From assembly GCF_012927345.1 (NCBI RefSeq), contig NZ_JABBGJ010000004.1, positions 124,001 through 188,000 of the forward strand: a stretch of DNA of 64,000 bases, written 5' to 3'. This document shows positions 8,585-16,761 of this stretch, one piece after another. Numbering within the stretch: the stretch's first letter is position 1; each line of letters starts with the position of its first letter. A model generated the notes under the pieces. The model was not told the DNA's origin, searched no databases, and saw only the letters and a list, made by a program, of their open reading frames with translations. Origin of the DNA: Paraburkholderia polaris. GTDB lineage: Bacteria > Pseudomonadota > Gammaproteobacteria > Burkholderiales > Burkholderiaceae. Made by a program: the position numbers and the translations under genes.

Positions 8585-9505
8585 TCAACGTTCGTCAAAC
8601 CGTCGCACGATATCCCCCATCAGATTGCGCAACCACACGTTACCCTCGTCCTGATCGAAATGCTCGTGCCAGTGCATCGTGACTGCCGCCATCGGCAACG
8701 TGACAGGTAACTCATAGAGCTGAAACCCGCCGTCCCGATTGAAAATCTGTGCAAGACGCCGCGGCAGCGTCGCGAACAGATCGGTCACGGCCAGCACGCT
8801 CGGCAAGGCCACGAAATGCGGCAATTCCAGCGCAATATGCCGGCCCACACCTTGGGCGCGAAACGCGTCGTCGAGCGCGTAGTGGCTGTGCTCGACCGAC
8901 GTGATCTGCACGTGCGACGCGTCCAGAAACGCCTTCATGCTCAGCTCTTTCGTGCGCGGCAAACCGCGCCGTTTGCGCGTCATGCAAACGTAAGTCTCTT
9001 CGAACAACGCTTGATGACGCGTGCGCGCGGTCAGCGTCGGCAGATTGCCGATTGCAAAATCGAGTCGGCTCGCACGCAACGCATCTTCGATTTCCTCTAC
9101 CGGCAGAGGCTCGATGCGCAATTTCACGCGCGGCGCCTGCTGGTGCAACGCCTCACAAATCGGCGGCAAGTACGCCAACTCGCCCGCATCGGACAGCGAT
9201 AACCGGAACGTGCGCGTGCTCACTGCGGGATCGAAGTGCTCCGCGTAACGCAGCGCTTCACGCACCGTATCCAGCGCCCGCGCGACGATGCCCGACAGTT
9301 CAAGCGCGATCGGCGTGGGCTGCATGCCGGCGCGCGTGCGAATGAACAGCGGATCGTCGAACAGGGTTCGCAAACGCCCCAGCGAGTAACTGATCGCCGG
9401 CTGTGACAGCGCGAGCCGCTGGCCGGCCCGCGTGAGGCTGCGCTCCTCGACGATTGCCTGGAAAACGCGCAGCAGATTGAGATCGACGTGATCCAGCGAA
9501 TTCAT
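8585..9505 (-). CDS. iacR1: LysR regulator divergent from oxygenase genes (IacR1-like)
   Basis: A LysR protein of about 306 residues: MNSLDHVDLNLLRVFQAIVE leads into the helix-turn-helix (ALSQPAISYSLGRLR), followed by FIRTRAGMQPT and the effector domain. This is the NodD/NahR-like subgroup. The start at 9505 has GGATAT upstream; an ATG at 9517 adding four residues has no ribosome site. It is divergent from iacC with an AT-rich gap holding an inverted repeat. Regulation of iacCD is inferred from position; the gene name follows the arrangement described for Paraburkholderia auxin loci. Confidence 0.8.
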   Translation of the reverse strand: MNSLDHVDLNLLRVFQAIVEERSLTRAGQRLALSQPAISYSLGRLRTLFDDPLFIRTRAGMQPTPIALELSGIVARALDTVREALRYAEHFDPAVSTRTFRLSLSDAGELAYLPPICEALHQQAPRVKLRIEPLPVEEIEDALRASRLDFAIGNLPTLTARTRHQALFEETYVCMTRKRRGLPRTKELSMKAFLDASHVQITSVEHSHYALDDAFRAQGVGRHIALELPHFVALPSVLAVTDLFATLPRRLAQIFNRDGGFQLYELPVTLPMAAVTMHWHEHFDQDEGNVWLRNLMGDIVRRFDER

Positions 9506-9520
9506 CGAGATATCCATGAG

Positions 9521-9549
9521 ATTGATTTTATAGTTTATTTTAGATCAAT
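9521..9549. promoter_or_regulatory. Inverted repeat in iacR1-iacC gap, candidate operator
   Basis: ATTGAT (9521-9526) and ATCAAT (9544-9549) form a perfect dyad with a 17-bp AT-rich spacer. It starts 16 bp from the iacR1 start and 61 bp before iacC. The outer half-sites resemble the ATC/GAT arms of NodD-type sites. Binding by IacR1 is inferred. Confidence 0.5.
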
Positions 9550-9609
9550 TTGACGCATATCAGTCGGTCAGCGAGACTTTGCTTCATCGACCACCCACAT
9601 ACGACTCCG

Positions 9610-10893
9610 ATGAGCGAATCCTCATATCAGACCGTCGACGCGAGCGCCTTGTACCAGCGCGCGCAGTCCGACCGCGTCGCCCCGTCGCTGTACTACGACC
9701 CGGCGGTTTTCGAAACCGAACTCGAGCGCATTTTCTACAAGACGTGGATCTGGGTCGCGCACGAAAGCGAACTGCCGAATCCGGGCGACTTCCGCACTAC
9801 CACGATCGGCCGCCAGCCAGTGATCGTGGTTCGCGACAAGAGCGGCGCCGTCAACGTGCTGCAAAACCGCTGCCGCCATCGCGGCGCGACGGTCTGCGAG
9901 CAGCACAAGGGCAATGCGAAAGGCTTCACGTGCCCGTATCACAGCTGGACCTATGGCCTCGACGGCGCATTGCGCGCACTGCCCTATGGCGACGGCTATG
10001 AAGGCGTAATCGACAAGACCGAGTTGCCACTCGCCAGTCTGCGGGTGGGCATCTATCAAGGTCTGATCTTCGCGAGCTTCAACCAGGAGATCGAGCCGCT
10101 CGAAGACTTCCTCGGCGGCGCCAAACCGTGGATCGACCTGTTCATGAAGCAAGGCGCGGGCTATCCGATCAAAGCGAACGGCGAACACCGCTTCCGCTTT
10201 AACGGCAACTGGAAGATCCAGCTCGAAAACACGACCGACCTGTATCACTTCCCGGTCGTCCACAAATCGTGGATGAAATCGATCGATGACGAAACCGCCG
10301 CCGCGATCACGAGCTTCATGACAAGCGACGAAGCCTTCTGCCGCTCGCTCGGCAACGGCCATAGCCTCGCCGTGCTGGTGCCGGAACTCGTCGATCTTGA
10401 CAAGGACGACGGCGCACCGATCCCGGAGCGCTTCGAAGAACTCGCCGCCACACTCGCGAAAAAACACACGCCTGACGAAGTGCGCCGCATCGTGCGATCG
10501 CTGATGGGTGTCGGCTTCAACCTGAATCTGTTTCCGAACCTCGCGCTGTCGATGGCGTTTTTCCGCGTGCTGCGGCCGATCTCCGCGAATGAAACGGAAA
10601 TCCGTCACGTCGCCCTCGCGATGGACGGTGGTCCCGAAGAAGCGAACCGCGTGCGTCTGCGCATTCATGAACATTTCCAGGGCCCGTTCGGTTTCGGCAG
10701 TCCGGACGATGCTGAAGCGTGGGAACGCGTGCAGCGCGGCTCGCACGCGGGTCCCGATCTGCCGATCCTCGTAAACCGCGGCCTGAATCGCGAGAGCACG
10801 GCGCCGAACGGCGAAAAGACCGCCCACGCCACCGACGAAACGGGGATGCGCGAAGCGTATGCGCAATGGCGCACGATGATGGAGCAAGCATGA
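9610..10893 (+). CDS. iacC: Rieske aromatic-ring oxygenase, large subunit (IacC-like)
   Basis: A 427-residue alpha subunit. The Rieske cluster ligands are C88, H90, C108 and H111, and the mononuclear iron site shows D210, H213 and H218 in DLYHFPVVH. In auxin catabolism IacC/IacD with IacF act on an oxidised oxindole-type intermediate on the way to catechol; the exact step is from the literature on iac systems, not visible here. The start at 9610 (MSESSYQ) was chosen as the first ATG before the conserved region; no strong ribosome site is seen. The stop overlaps the iacD start in ATGA. Confidence 0.88.
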   Translation: MSESSYQTVDASALYQRAQSDRVAPSLYYDPAVFETELERIFYKTWIWVAHESELPNPGDFRTTTIGRQPVIVVRDKSGAVNVLQNRCRHRGATVCEQHKGNAKGFTCPYHSWTYGLDGALRALPYGDGYEGVIDKTELPLASLRVGIYQGLIFASFNQEIEPLEDFLGGAKPWIDLFMKQGAGYPIKANGEHRFRFNGNWKIQLENTTDLYHFPVVHKSWMKSIDDETAAAITSFMTSDEAFCRSLGNGHSLAVLVPELVDLDKDDGAPIPERFEELAATLAKKHTPDEVRRIVRSLMGVGFNLNLFPNLALSMAFFRVLRPISANETEIRHVALAMDGGPEEANRVRLRIHEHFQGPFGFGSPDDAEAWERVQRGSHAGPDLPILVNRGLNRESTAPNGEKTAHATDETGMREAYAQWRTMMEQA

Positions 10894-11390
10894 TGGATAA
10901 CAGGAACACACTGTTCTCACAGCAGACCTTTGCCGGCGCGATCGAACTGATCTGGCGCGAAGCCGAGCTGCTGGACCGCAAGGATTATCGCGAGTGGCTT
11001 TCGCTTTGGGACCCCGAAGGCTTCTACGTGGTGCCGATCGATCCCGACACCACCGACTTCGCCGCCACGCTGAACTACGCCTACGACGATCAGGACATGC
11101 GCGAGAAACGCGTGCAACGCATGACGTCCGGCTATTCGGCCTCGGCGAGCGACGCGGCCCGCACCGTGCGCACCGTCTCACGTTTCACTTTGACAAGCGA
11201 TACGAGCGACGAGGTCGAAGTGAACTCGGCGCAAGTCATCGTCGCGTATAAGCGCGGCAAGTCGACCCTGTTCGCAGCAGATCTCACGCATCGCATCAGT
11301 TTCGCGAGCGGCGAACCACGCATTGTGCAGAAGGTCATCCGTCTGATCGATTCGACCGAGGCGCTCAGCGCCGTCGGGTTCCTGTTGTAA
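10890..11390 (+). CDS. iacD: Rieske oxygenase, small subunit (IacD-like)
   Basis: A 166-residue beta subunit of the NTF2-like fold, structural partner of the large subunit. AIELIWREAELLDRKDYREW at the N-terminus and MTSGYSASASDAARTVRTVS in the middle fit the ring-hydroxylating beta family, whose usual length is 160-190. Its start overlaps the iacC stop by four bases (ATGA), so translation is probably coupled. Confidence 0.88.
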   Translation: MMDNRNTLFSQQTFAGAIELIWREAELLDRKDYREWLSLWDPEGFYVVPIDPDTTDFAATLNYAYDDQDMREKRVQRMTSGYSASASDAARTVRTVSRFTLTSDTSDEVEVNSAQVIVAYKRGKSTLFAADLTHRISFASGEPRIVQKVIRLIDSTEALSAVGFLL

Positions 11391-11393
11391 TTG

Positions 11394-12734
11394 ATGACGA
11401 TACCAGCGAGCACGACGATGCCACACGACACGCTTTCTTCCACGACCGGATCGCCCGCCATCCCCGCGGCGCCCGCGACCTCGCGGACACTGCGGCGGAT
11501 CATCGTCGCTTCCGTACTCGGCAATGCACTCGAGTGGTACGACTTTTTTCTGTACGGCACGGCGGCGGCCCTGATCTTCGGTCCGTTGTTCTTCCCGCTG
11601 CACGGCGATCCGCTGATGGGCACCCTCGCCGCCTTCGCTGGCTTTGCGATCGGCTTTCTGGCGCGGCCGCTGGGTGGCATCGTGTTCGGCCACATCGGCG
11701 ACCGGCATGGCCGCAAACGTGCGCTCGTCGTGACGCTGATGATGATGGGCGTGGCGACCTTCGGCATCGGTCTGTTGCCCACGTTCTCGCAAATCGGTGT
11801 CCTCGCACCTATCGCGCTCGTCTGTTTACGGGTCGTGCAAGGCATCGCGTCGGGCGGCGAATGGGGCGGCGGCGTGCTGTTGATCAGCGAGAGTGCGCCG
11901 GCCAATCGCCGTGGCTATTACGCATCCTTCAGTCAGCTAGGCGTGGCGGGCGGCTTCGTGTTGTCGGCGGCCGCTTTTTATCTGGCGCAGCGACTACCGG
12001 TCGAGAGCTTCATGTCCTGGGGTTGGCGCCTGCCGTTTCTCGCAAGCGTGCTGATCTTCGGCGTCGGTGTCTATGTTCGCCGCAGCCTGCCCGAGAGCCG
12101 CGACTTCACTGCCGCCAAGCCGAAGCACATGCCGGTGCTGACTGTACTGCGCAATCATCCGAAACAGGTGTTGCAGGCGATGGGGCTACGTGTCGCCGAA
12201 AACGGCGGTACGTATATCTTTCTGTCATTTGTGCTGGTGTACGGCAAGACGATCGGCGTGCCCGTTTCGGTGATGCTCGGCGGTGTGATGATCGCCATGC
12301 TGCTCGAACTCGCCACGATCGTGCTGTGGGGCCGGCTATCGGATGTGATCGGGCGGCGACCGGTGTATATGATCGGCGCGCTCGGCCTCGTTGTGATCGC
12401 GTTTCCCGCGTTCTGGCTGATCGATACGCATGAACCGCTGCTCGTGTTCCTGTCGCTCGCACTAGGCTTGCCCTTCTGCCACGCAGCGATGATCGGCACA
12501 CAGCCTGCTCTGATGGGCGAACTTTTTCCCACCGAGGTCCGTTATTCGGGCATGGCGCTAGGCCACGAAATCGCTTCGGTGTTTTCCGGCGGACTCGCGC
12601 CTCTGGTCGCTATCGCGCTGTATTCGAAGGTGCATGCGCCGTGGCCTGTCGCATTGATGCTGATCGGTTTCGGTCTCATCACCGCGATCACGCTCGTGAC
12701 CATTCCGAAGAACATCAACACCGCGCATGAATGA
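11394..12734 (+). CDS. MFS transporter, metabolite:H+ symporter (MHS) type
   Basis: A 446-residue inner-membrane protein with about 12 hydrophobic segments. ASVLGNALEWYDFFLYGTAA near residue 40 and the loop GDRHGRKRALV are the marks of the MHS branch (ShiA/KgtP/ProP-like). It begins four bases after iacD and is probably in the same transcript, so uptake of auxin or a related aromatic acid is the natural guess; it corresponds in position to iacT1 of described Paraburkholderia loci. An inner ATG at 11418 is an alternative start. Confidence 0.83.
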   Translation: MTIPASTTMPHDTLSSTTGSPAIPAAPATSRTLRRIIVASVLGNALEWYDFFLYGTAAALIFGPLFFPLHGDPLMGTLAAFAGFAIGFLARPLGGIVFGHIGDRHGRKRALVVTLMMMGVATFGIGLLPTFSQIGVLAPIALVCLRVVQGIASGGEWGGGVLLISESAPANRRGYYASFSQLGVAGGFVLSAAAFYLAQRLPVESFMSWGWRLPFLASVLIFGVGVYVRRSLPESRDFTAAKPKHMPVLTVLRNHPKQVLQAMGLRVAENGGTYIFLSFVLVYGKTIGVPVSVMLGGVMIAMLLELATIVLWGRLSDVIGRRPVYMIGALGLVVIAFPAFWLIDTHEPLLVFLSLALGLPFCHAAMIGTQPALMGELFPTEVRYSGMALGHEIASVFSGGLAPLVAIALYSKVHAPWPVALMLIGFGLITAITLVTIPKNINTAHE

Positions 12735-12798
12735 GAATGCGCCCGGCACGACCCATGCGTCGCGTGCTTTCGTTACGCCCATTGCGCGCCTGCAGCAA

Positions 12799-14298
12799 TC
12801 ACCGGGCGACGGCTACGAGTGGCAGCGTAAAACTGCATTGAAGCCCGCCCTGCCGTGCCGGTTTGGCCCAGATTTCGCCGCCATGCCGCGTGACGATGTT
12901 TTTGCACAGCGACAGACCGATGCCATTGCCGGCCGCCTTCGACGAAGAAAACCCGTCGAACAGCCGGCCATGCGCTTCGGCGGCCACGCCTGGGCCGTTA
13001 TCGATCACCTGCACGAGCGCAGACTTGCCCCGCAGGCTCGTTACAAGACGCAATTCACCGTGCCGTGCAGCCGCATTTGTGAACCCCGTCGTGCATTCCG
13101 TCAACGCCTCGATCGCATTGAACGCCAGATTCAGCACCACCTGGCCGATCAGCACGCGCTCGCAATACACCGGCAAGGCTTCAGGTGCCTGCTCGATCGT
13201 TACCGCAACCCCCGCCTCTTTGGCGTGCAATTCGATGAAGTACGCGACGTCCGCGATGATGTCGCGCAGATCCGCGTAGGTCTCGCTCGGCTCGCGCTTG
13301 ACGATGTAATCGCGCACGCTCTTGATGATGACCGCCGCGTGCTCGGCCTGACGATCGGCGCTGCGCAAGCCCCACAACGCGTCGTCGACGGAACCGGGTT
13401 GTGCGAGCCGCCGGATCGCGCCTTCGATGAAATTGCGCACCGCGGCGAGCGGCTGGCTCAACTCGTGCGCAATGGCGGTCGCCATTTCTCCCATCGCGTT
13501 GTAGCGCCCCGCGTATTCCAGCAGTCGCGCCTCGTGACGACGCGCCTCTTCGACCGCGACTTCGTCCGTGATATCGCGAAAGTGGAGCAGGCGGCCGTTG
13601 AGGTCGTCTTCGATCTCGATTCTTCTACACGTGATGCGCAACCAGCCCGACGTGCCATCGCGGCGCGTGATGCGATAACGCTGCGGCGCCGAAGGCTGGA
13701 TGCGCGGCGCGCTGGCGAGCTGTTCGAGCAGGCGGTCGCGATCCGACTCGCTGCAATAGTCGAGCACGTCGCCCATCGGCGCGCCCTCTTCCAGACCCAG
13801 CACGCGCCGTCCGGATTCGCTGACGAATTCCACTTCGCCTGCGGGCGTCAATACGGCGACACCCTCACCGAGATCCTGCATGAACTCGCGCAGCCGCGAC
13901 TCGTAGCGCCGCAGCGTCTGCTTGAGCGTGTCTTCGACACTGATGTCGCGGAACTGCACCATCACCACCGCGCGCTCGCGCAAGGGCACGTAGGTGGCAA
14001 TCGCCTCGGACAGCATATCGGCCCCGTTACGCGAGCGGTAACACCATTCGTAGACCTGCGGGCCTTCGGTGATCGCGCGGTCCATTGCGCCGACGCCAAT
14101 CTCGCGCCGGTACTTCGGCACCGGGCGGGTCATATCTTTCGCCTTGAGCGGCAGCAGTTCTTCGAGCGTAAAACCAAGCGCCTCGCAGGCTGCGCGATTG
14201 GCCCATACGATCGCCTTCGTTTCGGCGTCGTGCAGCAGCACGCACAGTGTGAGCGCGTCGAGCAGGCGGTGGAAATCTTCTTCGGCGGGGAAATTCAT
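12799..14298 (-). CDS. iacS: PAS-domain sensor histidine kinase, FixL-like (IacS-like)
   Basis: A soluble kinase without membrane segments. Counting from the ATG at 14298 it has a PAS domain at about 5-120, a second PAS/PAC at about 135-250, then HisKA with the phosphoacceptor H278 in AHELSQPLAA, and a HATPase domain with NAIEAL, DNGPGV and GNGIGLSLC. A start at 14343 would add 15 residues. It is divergent from the iacABIHE operon, and a FixJ-like regulator sits at the other end of that operon; pairing of the two is inferred. The signal would be cytoplasmic, for example a small molecule or redox state read by the PAS domains. Confidence 0.85.
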   Translation of the reverse strand: MNFPAEEDFHRLLDALTLCVLLHDAETKAIVWANRAACEALGFTLEELLPLKAKDMTRPVPKYRREIGVGAMDRAITEGPQVYEWCYRSRNGADMLSEAIATYVPLRERAVVMVQFRDISVEDTLKQTLRRYESRLREFMQDLGEGVAVLTPAGEVEFVSESGRRVLGLEEGAPMGDVLDYCSESDRDRLLEQLASAPRIQPSAPQRYRITRRDGTSGWLRITCRRIEIEDDLNGRLLHFRDITDEVAVEEARRHEARLLEYAGRYNAMGEMATAIAHELSQPLAAVRNFIEGAIRRLAQPGSVDDALWGLRSADRQAEHAAVIIKSVRDYIVKREPSETYADLRDIIADVAYFIELHAKEAGVAVTIEQAPEALPVYCERVLIGQVVLNLAFNAIEALTECTTGFTNAAARHGELRLVTSLRGKSALVQVIDNGPGVAAEAHGRLFDGFSSSKAAGNGIGLSLCKNIVTRHGGEIWAKPARQGGLQCSFTLPLVAVAR

Positions 14299-14548
14299 CG
14301 GGCGAGACGATGGAAAAATTCGATCACGTATGGGAAGGAACATAACACCAGTCCGCGCGATTCGCGTCTGAAGATTTCTTTAGCTACCCCCGGCGCGTTA
14401 CCTAAAAACGCATCCCGCGTCCCAATTGAAGCGTTCTTTTTGCATTTCTAGACTGGCCTCACTGTGCCCGCGTCGTCACCGGCCTCATCACCCGCCACCG
14501 CCGTGCCTCGAGTTTCAGCCGATAACGAATCAAGGAGAAGCCCCTGCC

Positions 14549-15799
14549 ATGTCAGATACCGCCACCGAAAATGTTGCCACCGTCGCAGACGCCAGCCGCG
14601 ATGCAACGCGTTTGCCACTCGCCGACGTCATCGCCGAAATCGCAGCACGGCGCGAAGAGTTCGATCGCCTGTCACATGTGCCGCGCGACGTCATCGCGAA
14701 GCTCAAGCGCGCGGGCGTGTATCGCGCAGCCACGCCGAAGCGTTTCGGCGGCGATGCGCTCGCGCCTACCGCGTTCCTGGACATGATCGAACGCATCGCG
14801 GTAGCGGACGGTTCGGCGGCATGGGTCGCGAGTTTCGGCTCGGCAAACGTGTATCTCGCGGCCTTGCCTCTGGCAACTCAGGCGCACATCTACGCCGACG
14901 GTCCCGATCAGGTGTTTGCAGGCGGCCTCTTCCCGGTACAGCCCGCCCAGCCTGCCGACGGCGGCTGGCGCGTGAACGGCACGTGGAAATTCGCAAGCGG
15001 CTGCAAGGGCGCGGATTGGCTCGGCGTGGGGATCGGCGCGGCCGGCTTAGGTGCGGCCGGCTTAGGTGCGGCCGGCTTAGGCGCGGCCGGCTCAGGTACG
15101 GCCGGCTCAGGCACGGCCACCCCGGGCGCACCCGGCAAACCACGCACGGCCGTGTTCCGCCCGCATCAGGTCGAAATCGTCGAAAACTGGGATGTGGTCG
15201 GCATGCAAGGCACCGGCAGCCACGATCTGCGCGTCGTTGACCAGTTCGTCGCCGCGGACTGGACCTTCGTGCGCGGCGGCGAACCGTACGTAGACGAACC
15301 GCTATATCGCTACCCAACTATCGCCTACGCGGCGCAAGTGCTGGCCGTGGTCAACCTTGGTCTGGCGCGTGCGGCGCTCGATGTCGCCAACCAGATGGCC
15401 GGCGGCCGCAAGACCACGACTGGCGCGCCGCAACTCGCCGACCGCGCGTACTACCGGATCGAACTGGCGAAAGCCGAAGCGCAATTGCGCTCGGCCCGCG
15501 CGTTCTTCTATGACACCACCGACGAAGTCTGGCAATCGATCCTCGCCGGCAACCCCGTTACGCCAGAGCAGACCAGCCTGCTGCGCCTCGCCGCAACGCA
15601 AATCGCCCGCGAAGGCGCCGAGGTCGTGCAGCGTGCCTACCGGCTCGGCGGCACGATGGCGATCTACCGCACGCATCCGTTGCAGCGCCTGCTGCGCGAC
15701 GCGATGGTGGTCACCCAGCACGCGTTTCTCGGGGAAGGCAACTTCGACGGCGCCGGTGCGGTGTTCGTCGGCGTGCCGCCGATTCCGGGCTACCTGTAA
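14549..15799 (+). CDS. iacA: Indole-3-acetate monooxygenase, acyl-CoA dehydrogenase fold (IacA-like)
   Basis: A 416-residue flavin-dependent oxygenase of the acyl-CoA dehydrogenase / HpaB-like fold; IacA with reductase IacG carries out the first oxygenation of the indole ring. Seen are the N-terminal helical domain (FDRLSHVPRDVIAKLKRAGV), the middle beta domain (VNGTWKFASGCKGADW) and the C-terminal helical domain (AYRLGGTMAIYRTHPLQRL). A good ribosome site (AAGGAGAAG, 14532-14540) fixes the start. Unusually, residues 163-192 are a glycine/alanine low-complexity run encoded by a 15-bp minisatellite inside the middle domain. It is the first gene of iacABIHE. Confidence 0.87.
   Translation: MSDTATENVATVADASRDATRLPLADVIAEIAARREEFDRLSHVPRDVIAKLKRAGVYRAATPKRFGGDALAPTAFLDMIERIAVADGSAAWVASFGSANVYLAALPLATQAHIYADGPDQVFAGGLFPVQPAQPADGGWRVNGTWKFASGCKGADWLGVGIGAAGLGAAGLGAAGLGAAGSGTAGSGTATPGAPGKPRTAVFRPHQVEIVENWDVVGMQGTGSHDLRVVDQFVAADWTFVRGGEPYVDEPLYRYPTIAYAAQVLAVVNLGLARAALDVANQMAGGRKTTTGAPQLADRAYYRIELAKAEAQLRSARAFFYDTTDEVWQSILAGNPVTPEQTSLLRLAATQIAREGAEVVQRAYRLGGTMAIYRTHPLQRLLRDAMVVTQHAFLGEGNFDGAGAVFVGVPPIPGYL
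15035..15124. repeat. 15-bp in-frame minisatellite inside iacA
   Basis: Six tandem 15-bp units of the type GGTGCGGCCGGCTTA run without interruption at 15035-15124; units 2 and 3 are identical and the later ones have diverged. Each unit encodes GAAGL or a close variant. Unit length is a multiple of three, so copy changes would keep the frame. Confidence 0.95.
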
Positions 15800-15847
15800 G
15801 CCATTTTCTGCATTTGACGTTCAAACTCATTCATGGAGAACCACACG

Positions 15848-16225
15848 ATGTCCGATAACCAGAAGCTGCCCTTGCGCGTTCTGTTCTGCTGCGGCGTGAC
15901 GCAGAATTTCTTCGACTTGCCGCGCGAGAAGATCGGTGAAGTCTGGCAGGCCTACGGCAAGATGCTGGCTGCGGTCGAATCGATGGACGGCGTCAGCGTG
16001 CTCGGCATCATGGACGACGACCGCCTCACCGTCGGCAATGCCGACAACTCGCCGTGGACTTTCTACATCATGGCCGACGTGCGCGACTTCGATACTGTGG
16101 TGGCAGTGTGCAATCTGTATCGCACTACGCCGGTCGGCGAGTACAACCTGTGGCGCTACGGCAAGATCGAAGCGCGAGTCGGCCGTGCGCTGGAAGTGCC
16201 GCCGCAACACGCCAACGCGGCTTGA
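15848..16225 (+). CDS. iacB: IacB-like small protein of auxin degradation
   Basis: A 125-residue soluble protein starting MSDNQKLPLRVLF after GGAGA at 15835-15839; an ATG at 15833 would add five residues. It has a predicted ferredoxin-like, dimeric alpha/beta-barrel look (YIMADVRDFDTVVAVCNLY, then YNLWRYGKIEARVGR) rather than a known catalytic motif. It sits between iacA and iacI, as in known iac operons, where IacB takes part in an early conversion of the oxidised indole. Exact chemistry is not visible from the sequence. Confidence 0.8.
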   Translation: MSDNQKLPLRVLFCCGVTQNFFDLPREKIGEVWQAYGKMLAAVESMDGVSVLGIMDDDRLTVGNADNSPWTFYIMADVRDFDTVVAVCNLYRTTPVGEYNLWRYGKIEARVGRALEVPPQHANAA

Positions 16226-16245
16226 GCATGCCGGAGCATGATGCG

Positions 16246-16761
16246 ATGAACGAAACGCCGGATACGCTTGTCATCTTGACCGAACGGCTCGCTGCGCTCG
16301 AAGCCGAATCCGCGGTGCGCCGCACGATGGCGCGCTACATGGCGTTATGCGATGTGCCCTCGGGTGCGCTCGAAGGCGAGACGCTCGCGGCCCTCTTTGC
16401 TGCCGACGCGATCTGGGAAGGCATCGGCCCGCAGTACGCGAGCAAGTTCGGCCACCTCACCGGCCATGCGGAAATTCTCGCGATGCTCACGCGTTACTTG
16501 CCGCCGTCGCCGCATTTCTCGGTGAATGTGCACTTCCTCACGTCGGAAACCATCGAGGTGCGGGGCGCCACCGCGAAAGGCCGTTGGATCATGCTGCAGG
16601 CGTCCGGCTATGTCGACACGCAAGCGGAGTTGATCTCGGCGCGCCTCGAAGTGGATTTCGCGGCTGCCGGCAATGGCCGCGACTGGCTCATCACGCACTT
16701 TCGCACCGAACGTCTTTTCGACGCGCCCTGGCACGTCAATGCAAGGAAACCGAACCCATGA
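16246..16761 (+). CDS. iacI: SnoaL/NTF2-like protein of auxin degradation (IacI-like)
   Basis: A 171-residue protein with the SnoaL-like NTF2 fold: a long first helix (LAALEAESAVRRTMARYMA), a middle loop with ADAIWEGIG, and a final strand region (WLITHFRTERLF). This fold often binds or rearranges small ring compounds; IacI is needed for full auxin breakdown in other bacteria, with no agreed reaction. The ATG at 16246 has GGAG nine bases upstream; an ATG at 16228 would add six residues. The end overlaps iacH by four bases (ATGA). Confidence 0.8.
   Translation: MNETPDTLVILTERLAALEAESAVRRTMARYMALCDVPSGALEGETLAALFAADAIWEGIGPQYASKFGHLTGHAEILAMLTRYLPPSPHFSVNVHFLTSETIEVRGATAKGRWIMLQASGYVDTQAELISARLEVDFAAAGNGRDWLITHFRTERLFDAPWHVNARKPNP

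Noticed and set aside
9622..11181. Open frame of 519 codons on the minus strand, antisense to iacC/iacD
   Set aside because: Arginine-rich shadow of the Rieske genes; no domain, no start signal.
12727..14451. Open frame of 574 codons on the plus strand, antisense to the kinase gene
   Set aside because: It lacks a ribosome site and any recognised domain; the minus strand encodes a full PAS/HisKA/HATPase kinase.
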